Assembly (NCBI RefSeq): GCF_001640805.2
Contig: NC_066853.1
Coordinates: 23,061,173-23,125,172, forward strand
DNA from: Lates calcarifer
Taxonomy: Eukaryota > Chordata > Actinopteri > Centropomidae
Direction: 5' to 3'
Length of the DNA stretch: 64,000 nt
Made by a program: the position numbers and the translations under genes. Shown in pieces: positions 34,925 to 44,979 of this stretch. Positions within the stretch are counted from its first letter, which is position 1, and each line of letters begins with the position of its first letter. The notes beneath the pieces are model-generated. The model saw only the letters and a list, made by a program, of their open reading frames with translations. It did no database searches and had not been told where the DNA came from.

Positions 34925-35275
34925 GTCTCTATTATAACAGTCTAAGTGCATGGAGCAAGTGCATTTAGGGTGCATCCAAATCCACTTGTGTTAGTTTAAC
35001 GGTGGTGCCAGGAGCGTGTTTCAAAAGGGTTGTACTTAATCTCTTAATTGATCAGGGGTGTGTTTTGGGAGTAACATGTGATAAACCAATCAGAGTGCCA
35101 TCTCTCTTTCCCTTTAAAAGCTAAGCGTGCTTGCACAGTGGCAGATTGCTGACAGCTGCATCAGTCTGAAAGTATAGCAAAGACACTCGCATCAGGCTTT
35201 GTGCCACCTTGTGCTGGGTGTAAGATACGGCCTTCGGTGTTGTATTTGTCCCACGTTATGCAAACGTGGGGTCTG
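34925..35275 (+). repeat. Probable teleost dispersed repeat
   Basis: GATCAGGGGTGTGTTTTGGG (35051) then AACATGTGATAAACCAATCAG followed by AGTGCCATCTC, CCTTTAAAAGCTAAGCGTGC and CACAGTGGCAGATTGCTG matches a repeat I recall from many fish genomes ('aaccaatcagagtgtcatctcccattccctttaa'). The copy is diverged and its ends are uncertain. An 8-bp perfect stem with 5-nt loop (35250-35270) lies near its right edge. Confidence 0.45.
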
Positions 35276-37365
35276 GCTAGCATTATCTGTCTTTCTTTTA
35301 TGAATGTCAAAATTTACAGCACAGAGCAATGCTTTTCCTGAAACCTCAACATCCCATTAGCCGGCGATTCAAGTCACACAGGATAACATTCTGATCTTAA
35401 GATCAAATATTCTGACCAAATGCGCGCACAAATTAACAAAAGTATATATTACTGATTTCTTTGCAAGAATGTTTTTAAACACATATACTTGGAAAGATAG
35501 AGAGTGAGGCATACTGCTGTACCTGCATTTGTGAAAGTGATAAATCTGTCACATTTAAGTGTGTAGTTTCAGCAACTGAAAAACATGTTTGAGATTGTTA
35601 CTCACATCGTTTGTTGCACACACACGTCTTCTGCAACGCCTAGCTTTTTTTTTCCTCTGAGCTTAGCAGGGTGTTAATTATTTCCTAAAGTATCTTAAGT
35701 GTTTTGTCTCCAGACAGCCTGGTGGAGGGAAACTCCAGGGAAGCAGAAGAGTAACAACTCTTGTGCGCTGCAGAGATGGCAGAGACAAGGGTGTTGGAGA
35801 TGAGAGTGAGAGAATGAGGGAGAGAGCCGGGAGAGAAGTTGTGAAACAAAGACAAAAGCGAAGAGGAGAAAATAATAATGAGCGGACAGCGCACCCACAA
35901 GGGGTGAGGAGACTGAATGTCACCAATGGAGGATTTTAAAGAAAAGGAGAATGACAGGGTGATGCTGGATTTACGAGACAAGTACTGAGGCCTGGGGAGA
36001 GTATGCAATATTTCCCATCTGACTCAACTCCCTCGCCACAAACCAGACTCAAATGAGAAACACAAACACTTGCACTGTGGCCCAGAAACTGTACAATGGC
36101 GCTTGCTTTGTAATCCTGGAGCTTTTCCAGGCTTTTTTCTCTCTCCGGTGTCGCCTCCTTGAGTTGCACTCACAGTAAGCTCAGAAGCAGTGTCCTCTGA
36201 AAGAATGACTTTGGTCAGCGGTGATTGAAGAGGACGTCCTGGTTCACCACTCTGGATTTCTGCAAAATAGTTCAGTCTGGTTGTATGCTGGGTGTGATGA
36301 TGAGCTGCAACCCACCCCTGTGTCTGCTTCGCAGTTGTTGTCCTCCAGCTGTTGATGTAGGCTGTCCTGACATGCCCCCCCCCTGCTGAGCATAGCAACA
36401 TATGGAAGCATGCGCATGCATAGACAAACACATCCATATATGCACACACACATGCAACTCCACCCTCTGAGGCAGACAAAAGCATTCAACTGATTAACAT
36501 TCTCTTTCACACCCACTTAGGCCCATATGTAACCCACATTTCTAAGTTAGGGAGTTGGTTCTGAGCCACACTACGACATGCTGACTCCCTAATGCATCAC
36601 AAACTTACGGGCTGCCTGTAATAAGACACAGATCTGGAGAGAAAGAGTGACGAAGGTCTGTTTAAGTTCTAGATAAGGTACAACACATGGGAGGGGTTGT
36701 TTGTCAGACGCCATCATTGTTGACTTCAGTTCTGCTCATTCTTGGCCACTGTCTGTCAGGTATGGTGTATGGAGCCAGGTTAGTGATTAGATGGGTGTAT
36801 GTCTCACAGAAAATGACAGTGTTGGATTCTGTAGACATTTTCACTGAGTTACTAAAGTACTCTGTGAGAGGGTTTGATTGATGAGTCATATAGATAAATC
36901 AGACCAAAATTGGTCTTTTATTAGAAGTCCAATATGTGCCAGTCAGTTCTGATACGATGAAGGTTCCTTCCATTTTTGTATTAGACAGTTTCAGGGGAGT
37001 AAAGGGAAGAAAACAGCCTCAACTCAAGGTCTGCTTACTAGCATTTTAAAGGCTTTCAGCCATATTTCATATCATCAAGTGTTTCTTTAGGAGAGAGATC
37101 GTTACCTCTGCTCCAGTTCAAATATTGCCTTTGACATTGGAGGCGGACGTCCTCCTTGATCTTTCTCCATCTGTCCATTGATTCCTGGCTGATGACCTTC
37201 TAAGTCAATGCTGTGGCTGGTCTTGATCTGGCTTTCACCGGTGTTGTCTTTTTCAACTGCCTATTCAGTTTTTCTTGTTCTTGCAGTTTCATCTGTGTAG
37301 CGTTCCCACAGTTTATCGATGTCTTTAATGTTTAAAGTGGTGGTTAAAGTTAAGGAAAAACATGT
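35276..37365. other. Unique sequence, longest chance frame
   Basis: The minus-strand frame 36024-36485 (153 codons) is the longest in the window. It begins in CA-rich DNA and shows no domain, signal peptide or splice boundary I can support. Purine-rich words occur at 35800-35870. A poly-C run of 9 lies at 36375-36383. The sequence 37100-37330 is unique and T-rich. No gene is called. Confidence 0.5.
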
Positions 37366-37369
37366 AGTT

Positions 37370-37795
37370 TGACATTTAGGGAAGTATAGTTATTTTCCTT
37401 ATTGTTGAGAGCTAGATGAAAAGATTGATGCCACTCTCATGTTTGTGCAGCAGCTAAATACGAAGTTAGAGCCAGCAGCCAGTTAGCTTAGCTTAGCATA
37501 AAGACTGAAAACATGGGGAAACAGCTAACCTGGCTATGCCTGGCGACAGGTTGTTGTTTTGCATGTTGACCATTTCTTAGTGACAAGACCCCAGAAAGTC
37601 ACTGCTCCCACACAGTCCCATACAAAACCCCAGCTTGTTTAAACATTTTGATTTTTGTTTGGATTGAACAGACTTTATGCTAAGCTAATTGGAAGATGGC
37701 TGTAGCTTTATGTTTAGCCCATAGACATGATAGTGGTCCCAAACATGTAACTCTCAGCAAGGAAGAGAATAAGTGTAAGTATTTCCTATGTGACG
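37370..37795. mobile_element. Foldback MITE (long imperfect inverted repeat)
   Basis: Left arm (about 37371-37530) and right arm (about 37671-37795) are imperfect reverse complements. Left reads TTGAGAGCTAGATGAAAAG, CCACTCTCATG and TTAGCTTAGCATAAAGACTG. Right reads, on the plus strand, AGACTTTATGCTAAGCTAATT, ACATGATAGTGG and TAACTCTCAGCAAG. The outer ends are GACATTTAGGGAAGTA against GTCACATAGGAAATAC. This is a foldback element I recall as very abundant in spiny-rayed fish ('cagccggttagcttagcttagcataaagac'). It has no coding capacity. A TA tract follows at 37832-37850. Confidence 0.82.
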
Positions 37796-37831
37796 CATAC
37801 ATTTCTGCTTGGACGGTTTTTAGGAGTTGCT

Positions 37832-37850
37832 GATATATATATATATATAT
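37832..37850. repeat. TA microsatellite
   Basis: About nine TA units just outside the foldback element. Confidence 0.9.
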
Positions 37851-39095
37851 AAAAAATAAAGGCTTTCTGACAGGAATATGCCCAAAATTTATGGATGAAT
37901 TCATGCAAAATTAAGGATGTATTTTTACATGAGTCATCCCATAAAATGCCTAATTCTGTGCATAGCTCCAGTCATGTGTGATATATGTGCAAACAGGAAC
38001 AGGCCTCTCTTGCTCTCTTAGGTGATTCCTGAGCAGAGTTTACAACCCTGATAGCATCTTAACTGCAACATTTCATCTTTAACTGCGCTTAATTTGCTCA
38101 ATATGTCTGAGAGCTTCATGACGTGTACCTCGCAGGACTTTGTGTATGCTGTGTGTCGAGATGGAGGAGATAGAGGGGGATGAAATGCGTAGCGATAGCC
38201 TAGAATATATGATGTGTTAAAGAAACATTTACGCTCTACTTATCTTTCTTCTCTGTCCATATCTCTGTCTGCTGCTCTCAGACAGCTGAGGATGAGACTG
38301 GATTTCAGCATGTCAAACAGAATCACATTCTCTCTCCGACTCTGCCGGTTGCTGTCACTTGGGTGTTTTCTCAAATAGAAACTCTCACACAAATGCATCA
38401 ATGGGCACAAAGCACGACTTTGTTGTACTTTTAAATCAAAATGCATGTACACGTAACACACAAACAGAACTCTTGGGTGCATGTAGGCAAACACAGACTC
38501 ACAGAGCAATGAAAACACTACTTTAAATGCATATGGAAACACACAGTCTCGCCTCTCTCCTGTACGATTATGCCGACAGCTTCCCTTAAATTTCTCTGCA
38601 GGTCTTTGGTTCTGTGATGAGTGGATGTTTTTCACTGACAGCATATTTATCAGCTGATTCTTTCCCCACTGTGACTGTAAACACAGAAAGAAAGAGAGGA
38701 CGACTCATGAGGTTCATCTTGGGCTTTAATTTATGACAGTTGAAAATTCATAGTCATACGTCAGTAAGCTTTGAGAGGGGGCATCGAGTTTCTTCCCCCT
38801 CTCTTCCCACCCCCTCCTTCCTGCTCTCCCCTGTTAAATATGCAGATACAGCAGCGTGTGAGGCTGCTCGCGGGTTCGTTGCAAGAATTGGGTCAGTGGC
38901 GACGTCACAGTGTTTTAAAGCGAGGCAGGGTTTCTTTAGAAACTCCCGGTGAAGGTCTGGCTCTTCTGGAGGAGAGGAAAATTTGTCTTTTGAGCTGTGG
39001 TCTTCATCAGGGGAGCACTGATGTTGTTTTACAGAGCAGTGCTGGGTAGATGAGGATAACTCAACATCAGCTCAGGCAGTGTTTTACAGATCATT
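37851..39095. other. Unique sequence, no gene seen
   Basis: The minus-strand frame 38240-38644 (134 codons) has no domain or splice boundary. At 38860-38950 there is a slightly GC-richer patch with CpG words (GCTCGCGGGTTCG, GGCGACGTCACAG) that might be regulatory. Confidence 0.45.
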
Positions 39096-39099
39096 TCAG

Positions 39100-39938
39100 A
39101 GGTGTCGCTCTCTGATAAACAAAATGGAAAATACTTACACCCTTCATGTGTGAAATCTTCATATGGCTGCCAATTACTTAAGGGAGGTGTCCCGTCAGAG
39201 ATCAGTAATTATGGTCCCATCTCAAAATTCTCTCTCTTGGCTAAAGGACTTAAATCACTAATTAACTCAAAAATGAAACACTTCTGATAGAAAACAATAT
39301 TCTCAGTAATATTCAGTCTGGTTTTAGGTCAGGGCACAGTGCAGCCACAGTAGCAACACTTGTTATTAAAAGTGTCATCGCCTCTCTTGATGAGAAACAA
39401 CATTGTGCAGCTGTAACTGTTGTTTTTCCAAGCCTTTTGACTCAGTTGAACACCAGTTGTTATGGTAGAGTTTAAGGCAAATTGGTTTTCAGTGAAAATG
39501 CATTGATCTGGTTTAAAAACGATCTCTTAACGTAGACCACAAGGTTTATCTTTTTGTTTTATGTGTTTATAAACAATACTGTAAAACAACATGCAGTCAG
39601 AAACGTTCATTTGTTTTTGATTTTACAAGTTAACCTTAAAATGCACACAAAAAGAACAGACCTTTGCACATTCTGTACAGAGAAACAGCATCAATTTGAA
39701 AACTTAAGAAGACACAGAGTTTCTTCAAACAAATCTTGGGATGTGCCTGGATGAGAGTTTTTTCATACTTACACTGATAATCTTGTAAATAAACTGACTT
39801 TTATTTTTTTTTAAGAAAAGCTTTCCCTCTGCAGAAAGAAAAAAAAAACAGTCCACATCTAAATTATTCTGTTTTATATTATTGTAACAGGCACTTCAAA
39901 GATTTTATATTGTGGTTAAATAAAGGTTAAATTAAACT
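39100..39938 (+). pseudogene. Broken L2-type LINE reverse transcriptase with 3' tail
   Basis: Recognisable reverse transcriptase pieces occur in order but in shifting frames. These are a match to the SNYRPIS motif with R changed to G (near 39208), QSGFRSGHS (39320-39345), SKPFDSVEH (about 39428-39455, where active copies have SKAFDTVDH), WFKNDLL (about 39507) and a YINN-like segment (about 39572). A LINE C-terminal segment follows near 39735. The end, GGTTAAATAAAGGTTAAATT (39915-39934), is the short repeated 3' tail typical of fish L2 elements. The 5' half is missing, as usual for LINEs. At least two frameshifts, several stops and an internal deletion make it inactive. The plus-strand frame 39102-39287 is the first intact piece. 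Confidence 0.85.
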
Positions 39939-39944
39939 TTAAAA

Positions 39945-41695
39945 CTTCTGATCTCCCATATAGACTTTTAGCACATTCTCTCACTGTATTATAATAGTAA
40001 CAGTGACAATAGATTACATTAAGACTCATTTAAGATTAATGAGAAAGTACAACAGCTACACATCACCCTGGCCAACCATTTAATCAATGATGTAATAGGT
40101 GACAAAGAAAACTCCTAAAGCCTCGTAGTTCAATTGTTGCCAGTAAGTAGGGGCTCTGAGTAATGCTGCCCTCACTCATCTGTATTGATCATTCTGTCTG
40201 TGATTAACATTGATCACCTTGTTAGCACATGTGACCCCAAGTATTGACCTTCCATTGTGATTACAGGAGAAAACACAGCATTGGAGTACCACAAGAAAGC
40301 AGCAGAGGGGGAGTTGTTCTCTGGTTAGATAAAGCTTTACTGTCCTCTCTTACCTGTTCTTCTCTGGGAAGACTCCTCTTTCAAATCACCTCAGTTTGAT
40401 ACACGTCTCTTCTTTACACGCTCTCAGAATAACAACCATACACTGAAGTACAAGATCATGATTAATGGATTAGTCGTATGTTTGTGTGTGTTGCAGTGAC
40501 TGGGATGACTGTCATAGACAGAATGCGGTGAGTTCATATATTTTCTGTCCATGTTCAACACCTCTCTCAGTCACAGTCACAAAGTTGAAACATATGGCAG
40601 GTCATCTGTTGTGGACTTTATCAGTGAGGGATGCTGCAGAAAAGCTGAAGAACCAAAACTGCAGTAAGAACTGTAGGCAGCAAATAAATAAAAATAAGAA
40701 TCAATTTCAAAATTAAAAAAGAGGCAGGAGCACTTTGATAGTTATGCAGCACAGACTTTCAATAAGCTCACATTCTAACATAAGTGTGTCTCCTTCAGAT
40801 CTTAAAGATTAAACCAAATCACATCATATATATATATATAAAGCCTCTGGGGAAACCACATGTGTAAGCCAGCTTGTGTAAAATCAAATCTTACAGAATT
40901 CTCTACACACTATGTAGCAATTACAGCTCATACATTCGTCAACCTTACATACATAGTGAGCAGTATATGCAGGCAATGTAGACGCGTAAGTCCTGGAGCT
41001 CCTGGGCTAGTCATTGGGGTTATTTCAGATCAGGTTGAAACAGATTTTCTTGCTAAACCGCTTCTTGAAGTTTGAAAGATGTGGATGTTTACTGGTCTGA
41101 TGAAGTTACATTATGGTAAGTGTAGTACTGCTTTTTCTTAAGACAGTGTTGTGTCTAAAATTCTGTATTCTGCTGTTCAATTTTAACCATTCTTTTTTAA
41201 ATCTCTCCTTGGTGAGAGCTTTAACTTTCTGGAAGTGCAAAACTAATCACTGGGGTATCCCTTTGACAAACTCTTAACTTTTATATTTATGAAATAACTA
41301 TTCTAACCATCTATCTATCATTCATGTGCATCTTTGGTGGACGTAAGCTCTGAGTATATATACATATGTCATCAGCACTGATTACTTGGAGCTGCTGCGA
41401 GGTGTCTTGTAGTGCTAAAAGCAGGTGTTCCTCTCTTCACAGATGATGGATTTTAACTAACGCGTGCAGTTTCATGCCTCATTTACCTAAAAGACTAAAA
41501 GACAACTGGAACTCCTCCACAAATGTAACACTATTTTAAATGTATAAATGAATGAAAACTGAGAAAGAAAATTCTGTAGCAAATATTTTTTCTCTTTCAT
41601 TTTCCAATAGCAGCAACTCACTATCTCACGAAATAAAAAAATAGACTTGAAAGACAATGAGTCATCTGACTTTCTGTTGGTTCCCTCAGTGGCTG
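39945..41695. other. AT-rich sequence, possible microexon
   Basis: AT-rich DNA with an ATATAT patch near 40828. A 31-bp interval at 40497-40527 is framed by acceptor-like and donor-like signals and is discussed as a finding. No repeat family is recognised and no gene is called. Confidence 0.45.
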
Positions 41696-41699
41696 GGAG

Positions 41700-42250
41700 C
41701 TATAAACATAGACAACTCGTGTGGGTCATGCAAGAAAATCTTTAAGAAACAACCTCTCTCGAAGATCTGGCAGCAGATCAATTAGTCACCGACATGATGC
41801 TGCATAGGTGAAAACATCGCTATTCAGGCGGAACGGTTCCAAAACCAAAAAATCTCACTGTGTTTTGTCATCACCCACCTCCAGCCATGTAGCGTAACCC
41901 AGCACAGCTTTACAGCTCACTCTCCTGCCTTGTGCCTGCGAGCTGAGTCCTAGCCGCATGAATTATGGATCAGAGAAATATTCCTGGACCTGTTTTTAGA
42001 GCGCGCTGAGGTTCTGGACTCTGTCCGGTCCTTTAGAACCAACCTGAGGACAACCAGATGGTCCAGTCGGAACTGGGCCAACCCAAACAGGACTCCTGCG
42101 AGCAGAACAAATCCAGAAATATATATAAATAAATATTCATCAGAATGATAATGTGCAGAGGGCTTGTGCCAACATAAATAAAGAGCTCAGGTCCGTAGAC
42201 CCCCTCTAGGTCATTGCTGTGGAGAATAAATAGAATGCAGCCTTTTTCTA
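41700..42250. promoter_or_regulatory. Candidate conserved non-coding elements
   Basis: Unique sequence with CAGATCAATTAGTCACCGAC near 41775, CGCATGAATTATGGATCAG near 41955 and AAATAAATATTCATCAGAATG then ATAATGTGCAGAGG near 42127. The last 150 bp is the most enhancer-like part. A chance minus-strand frame (42033-42269) crosses it. Confidence 0.35.
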
Positions 42251-42535
42251 TTTTCTTTTTCTCTTTCATGCAATTTCCTTTCTAAGAATTTTCACAGCTT
42301 CATTCTAAAATCTGTCATTCATGTCTCTCTACCTTGTATCATCTGCTGCTAATCTTTCCTGCCCTCCTCTAATCTAATTGCACTTTCCCTTCCTCCATCC
42401 ATCTTCTTCCTCTCTCCCATTTTGCTTCCCAGCTGTGTTGTCTTCCATTTTAGGTCCAGGGCTGGCTACCTGGTTCCTGGCTGACATTTCACACTGCTCA
42501 GCGTGTCCCTCATGCCCACCCTCCTCCCCCTGATT
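42251..42535. other. Pyrimidine-rich sequence before a possible exon
   Basis: CT-rich DNA ending in CTCCTCCCCCTGATTCCTCAG, a good-looking splice acceptor at 42541. The minus-strand frame 42374-42559 is charged and unrecognised. Confidence 0.4.
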
Positions 42536-42619
42536 CCTCAGTCGGCTCTTCAGCGGCATTTTATGCTACTTTACAGTGGAGACAGGCGCCTCCTGGATCT
42601 GATGTCCAAAGGTGAAGTA

Positions 42620-42995
42620 ACAAACATTTCTCTTCTTCTGTCTGCTCCTCTTCCTATTGAGCTGATCCAGTGGGTGGTGCTCACTCCTGGCCAGGTGGTA
42701 GTGATGGAAGGTGAAGAGGAGGGAGGGGGGGCGCTGGCCTTGCATGGCTGCTTTGTCTCTGTGTTTATTTGATATCTGGCCTGAATGCGCAGCCAGGATG
42801 AAAGAGCAGGCGCAAAAAAAGGGCCAAGTAGAAAGAGAGTGAAAGGCAAGATGGGTGTGTTTATTTCATGTTTGGCCGAATGTACAACATGGAAAAGAGA
42901 AGACAGAAAGAAGGCAAGAGAGAAGGAGGGGAAATGAAAGACAGACACATTGAGACTCCGCTCAGGATGTCAAAACAGAAGTGTATGAATGATTT
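42620..42995. other. Unique sequence with purine-rich patch
   Basis: Purine-rich words (GAAGGTGAAGAGGAGGGAGG, 42890-42935) dominate. No gene is seen. Confidence 0.45.
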
Positions 42996-42999
42996 GCCG

Positions 43000-43220
43000 G
43001 GTGAAAGAGAATGCAGGATATAATTCTCTCCATCAATCTAAACATAATGACATCATATTTCTCCCTCGCCCGGCCAGCTCATAAACAAGCCGCGAATAAA
43101 ACAAACATGTTAAACCGATTCCAAAATGACGAGGGCCTCTTGTCTTCCCTCTTTGAAACCCACTCTGCTCGGGAATAATTAAGGCGGCTTACAGCGGTGT
43201 ACAAAGGCAGAATATTGTTG
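43000..43220. promoter_or_regulatory. Candidate conserved non-coding element
   Basis: Sharp change from purine-rich flank to unique sequence: CATCAATCTAAACATAATGAC (43032), CGCCCGGCCAGCTCATAAAC (43067), GCGAATAAAACAAACATG (43091) and CGGGAATAATTAAGGCGG (43170). AT-rich homeodomain and forkhead-like words alternate with CpG-bearing ones. Confidence 0.38.
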
Positions 43221-43266
43221 AGTTGTATTGTGCCATGTGTATGTGTATGAGAAAGGGAGAGAGAGG

Positions 43267-43269
<3 letters not shown>

Positions 43270-43298
<29 letters not shown>
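43270..43298. repeat. GA microsatellite
   Basis: About 14 GA units. A second GA tract follows at 43434-43464, so the two bracket a 135-bp unique insert. Confidence 0.95.
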
Positions 43299-43433
43299 CC
43301 ATGGCACCTGCATGATATTCCAAAATCACAGACAGTGTTTGCATGTGAATGTTGTGTAGGTGCTTGTGTATGTGTTTTTTGTCCATTGTGTGTATTTTTT
43401 GCATAATTCTTGCTTGTGTGTGAGACTGTGTAA

Positions 43434-43464
43434 GAGAGAGAGAGAGAGAGAGAGCGCGAGAGAA
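43434..43464. repeat. GA microsatellite
   Basis: About 11 GA units followed by GCGCGAGAGAAAGAG. The Ser/Leu-rich minus frames through both tracts are artefacts. Confidence 0.9.
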
Positions 43465-43479
43465 AGAGCGCATCTCTGT

Positions 43480-44160
43480 CTGAGAGCATTAGTAGCGAGC
43501 CTGTTCTCTGTATCTCAATGAGGGGATTAGAGGACTATTCATTAGACGGGCTTTGATAGGTGACTAGCTGAGTCCATCCACTGCTGCCGCTCGCGTACTG
43601 CCAGACAGAGAGGCCAGGGGGTAATGGAGGAAGCCTGGTCCCTAGTCTCTCTCTGTCTTCATCCCTCTTTGTCTCTGTTTTTTCCTGTTGGCATGTCTGT
43701 CTCGTTCCTTTCAACATCACTGGGAGGAGATTTTTTTCCCCCAAAATAGTCAAACCCTGCAGCCTATCCTCCATGTGTTTAGAGGAATGGACTTTTATTT
43801 GCACAATATAGTGTACCACCTCTTCAGGTTCATATAAATCTTCATGACATGCAGCTTAAAGTTTATTGAACACTCCATTAGCATTCAATGATGGCGTGTA
43901 AATTGAGTGTAAATTATACCATGTCATGGTGATAATGCACTGTATATTAAACAGGGATCTCTGTGGATAAATGTCTGCTATTCCGTCCTGTTCTAATCGT
44001 CTACTTCACCTCTGCTTTCCCATGCTTTCAAAAATCTCTGCACTTTATGAGGCTGCTTCACAGTGATGGATTCTCATCCCCGACAAACTTTCTCTGCTCT
44101 TAACCTCTGTAAATATTGCCTTACATTTCCAGTTGATCTCTCCCCTTTTCAACTGTGAAT
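43480..44160. promoter_or_regulatory. Candidate conserved non-coding elements
   Basis: Two unique blocks. The first, 43485-43615, has GAGCATTAGTAGCGAGCC and ACTATTCATTAGACGGGC. The second, 43830-43975, has TTCATGACATGCAGCTTAAAG, CATTAGCATTCAATGATGGC and GATAATGCACTGTATATTAAAC. The second block is among the most enhancer-like in the window. Between them is ordinary CT-rich DNA. Confidence 0.38.
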
Positions 44161-44264
44161 CCAGAGGAAGCTTCCTTTAAAGGACAGTCAGGTATAGGGT
44201 TCAACTAGTACACTTCCATTTAAGTAATTTCGCTTAATTTTGGGACACAGCACAAATCATAACA

Positions 44265-44480
44265 TTAATAAACCATCCCATATACCAAGCTGGGGGTTGG
44301 GGCCCCTACAAGGGTTCACGAGACAAATCTGACGGGTTGTGAGACGATTGAGAGGATAGAAAAGCAGAGTACTGACTTTCCTCTCATCTTTGCTTTTTGG
44401 TGAACTGTTGGAAAATAATAATCTTACCTCTTCGAGCTTCTAAAATTATAAAATGAAGATAAACCTGAAAGTCTTTCAGA
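44265..44480 (+). repeat. Probable diverged teleost repeat
   Basis: GCTGGGGGTTGGGGCCCC then CAAGGGTTCACGAGACAAATC, TGACGGGTTGTGAGACGATTG and TTTGCTTTTTGGTGAACTG follow the order of a fish repeat I recall ('gggtcgtgagataaatctgaggggtcgtgagatgatt'). It may begin earlier, near 44180. Class uncertain. Confidence 0.48.
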
Positions 44481-44957
44481 ATTCCTTTTTCAATCATTTA
44501 AGAAACATTGGTTTTGATTCAATTACAGTTCTTAATTGTCTTGGATAAAAAATGGACTGCTCTGGTCCAATTATCAATAATTTTGTTTTTGTTGATGTTT
44601 CACTTTCACTATCTACTACTCAAAATCTCCCTATAAAGTAGTTGTATTGTACAATATGTGTGAGAAAAGACGGAGTAATAACATTTTTATAACTATCTTC
44701 AGTAGGGCAGGAGGTGAGATGGCTGCTGTTTTCTTCGCTGTCCCTTTTCACATTCCTCCATGTCTGTAGAAATGACGGGAAGCATCATTCCAGGGTGGAG
44801 ACTGAGGAATAACTTCATCTGTCAACACTGGATATTTTTCTGACAAGCCATAGTGTTTGAATGCAGCACAGAGCATCAGTGAGGCAAATGGAAAGATATC
44901 ATTTGCTTGAGAGAGTCTGTGCACACCACTGATGGTGACATACGGTTCTTATTCCAC
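44481..44957. other. AT-rich unique sequence
   Basis: No gene or named repeat seen. Confidence 0.5.
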
Positions 44958-44979
44958 AAAAAAAAAAAAAAAAAAAAAA
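44958..44979 (+). repeat. Poly-A run (22 bp)
   Basis: Twenty-two A between ATTCCAC and TCCCACCC. No retroposon body recognised upstream. Confidence 0.9.

Noticed and set aside
36024..36485. Longest open frame (153 codons, minus strand) as a gene
   Set aside because: No domain, signal peptide, start context or splice boundaries; begins in CA-rich DNA and overlaps other frames of similar length.
43079..43489. 136-codon minus-strand frame
   Set aside because: Ser/Leu repeats encoded by the two GA microsatellites.
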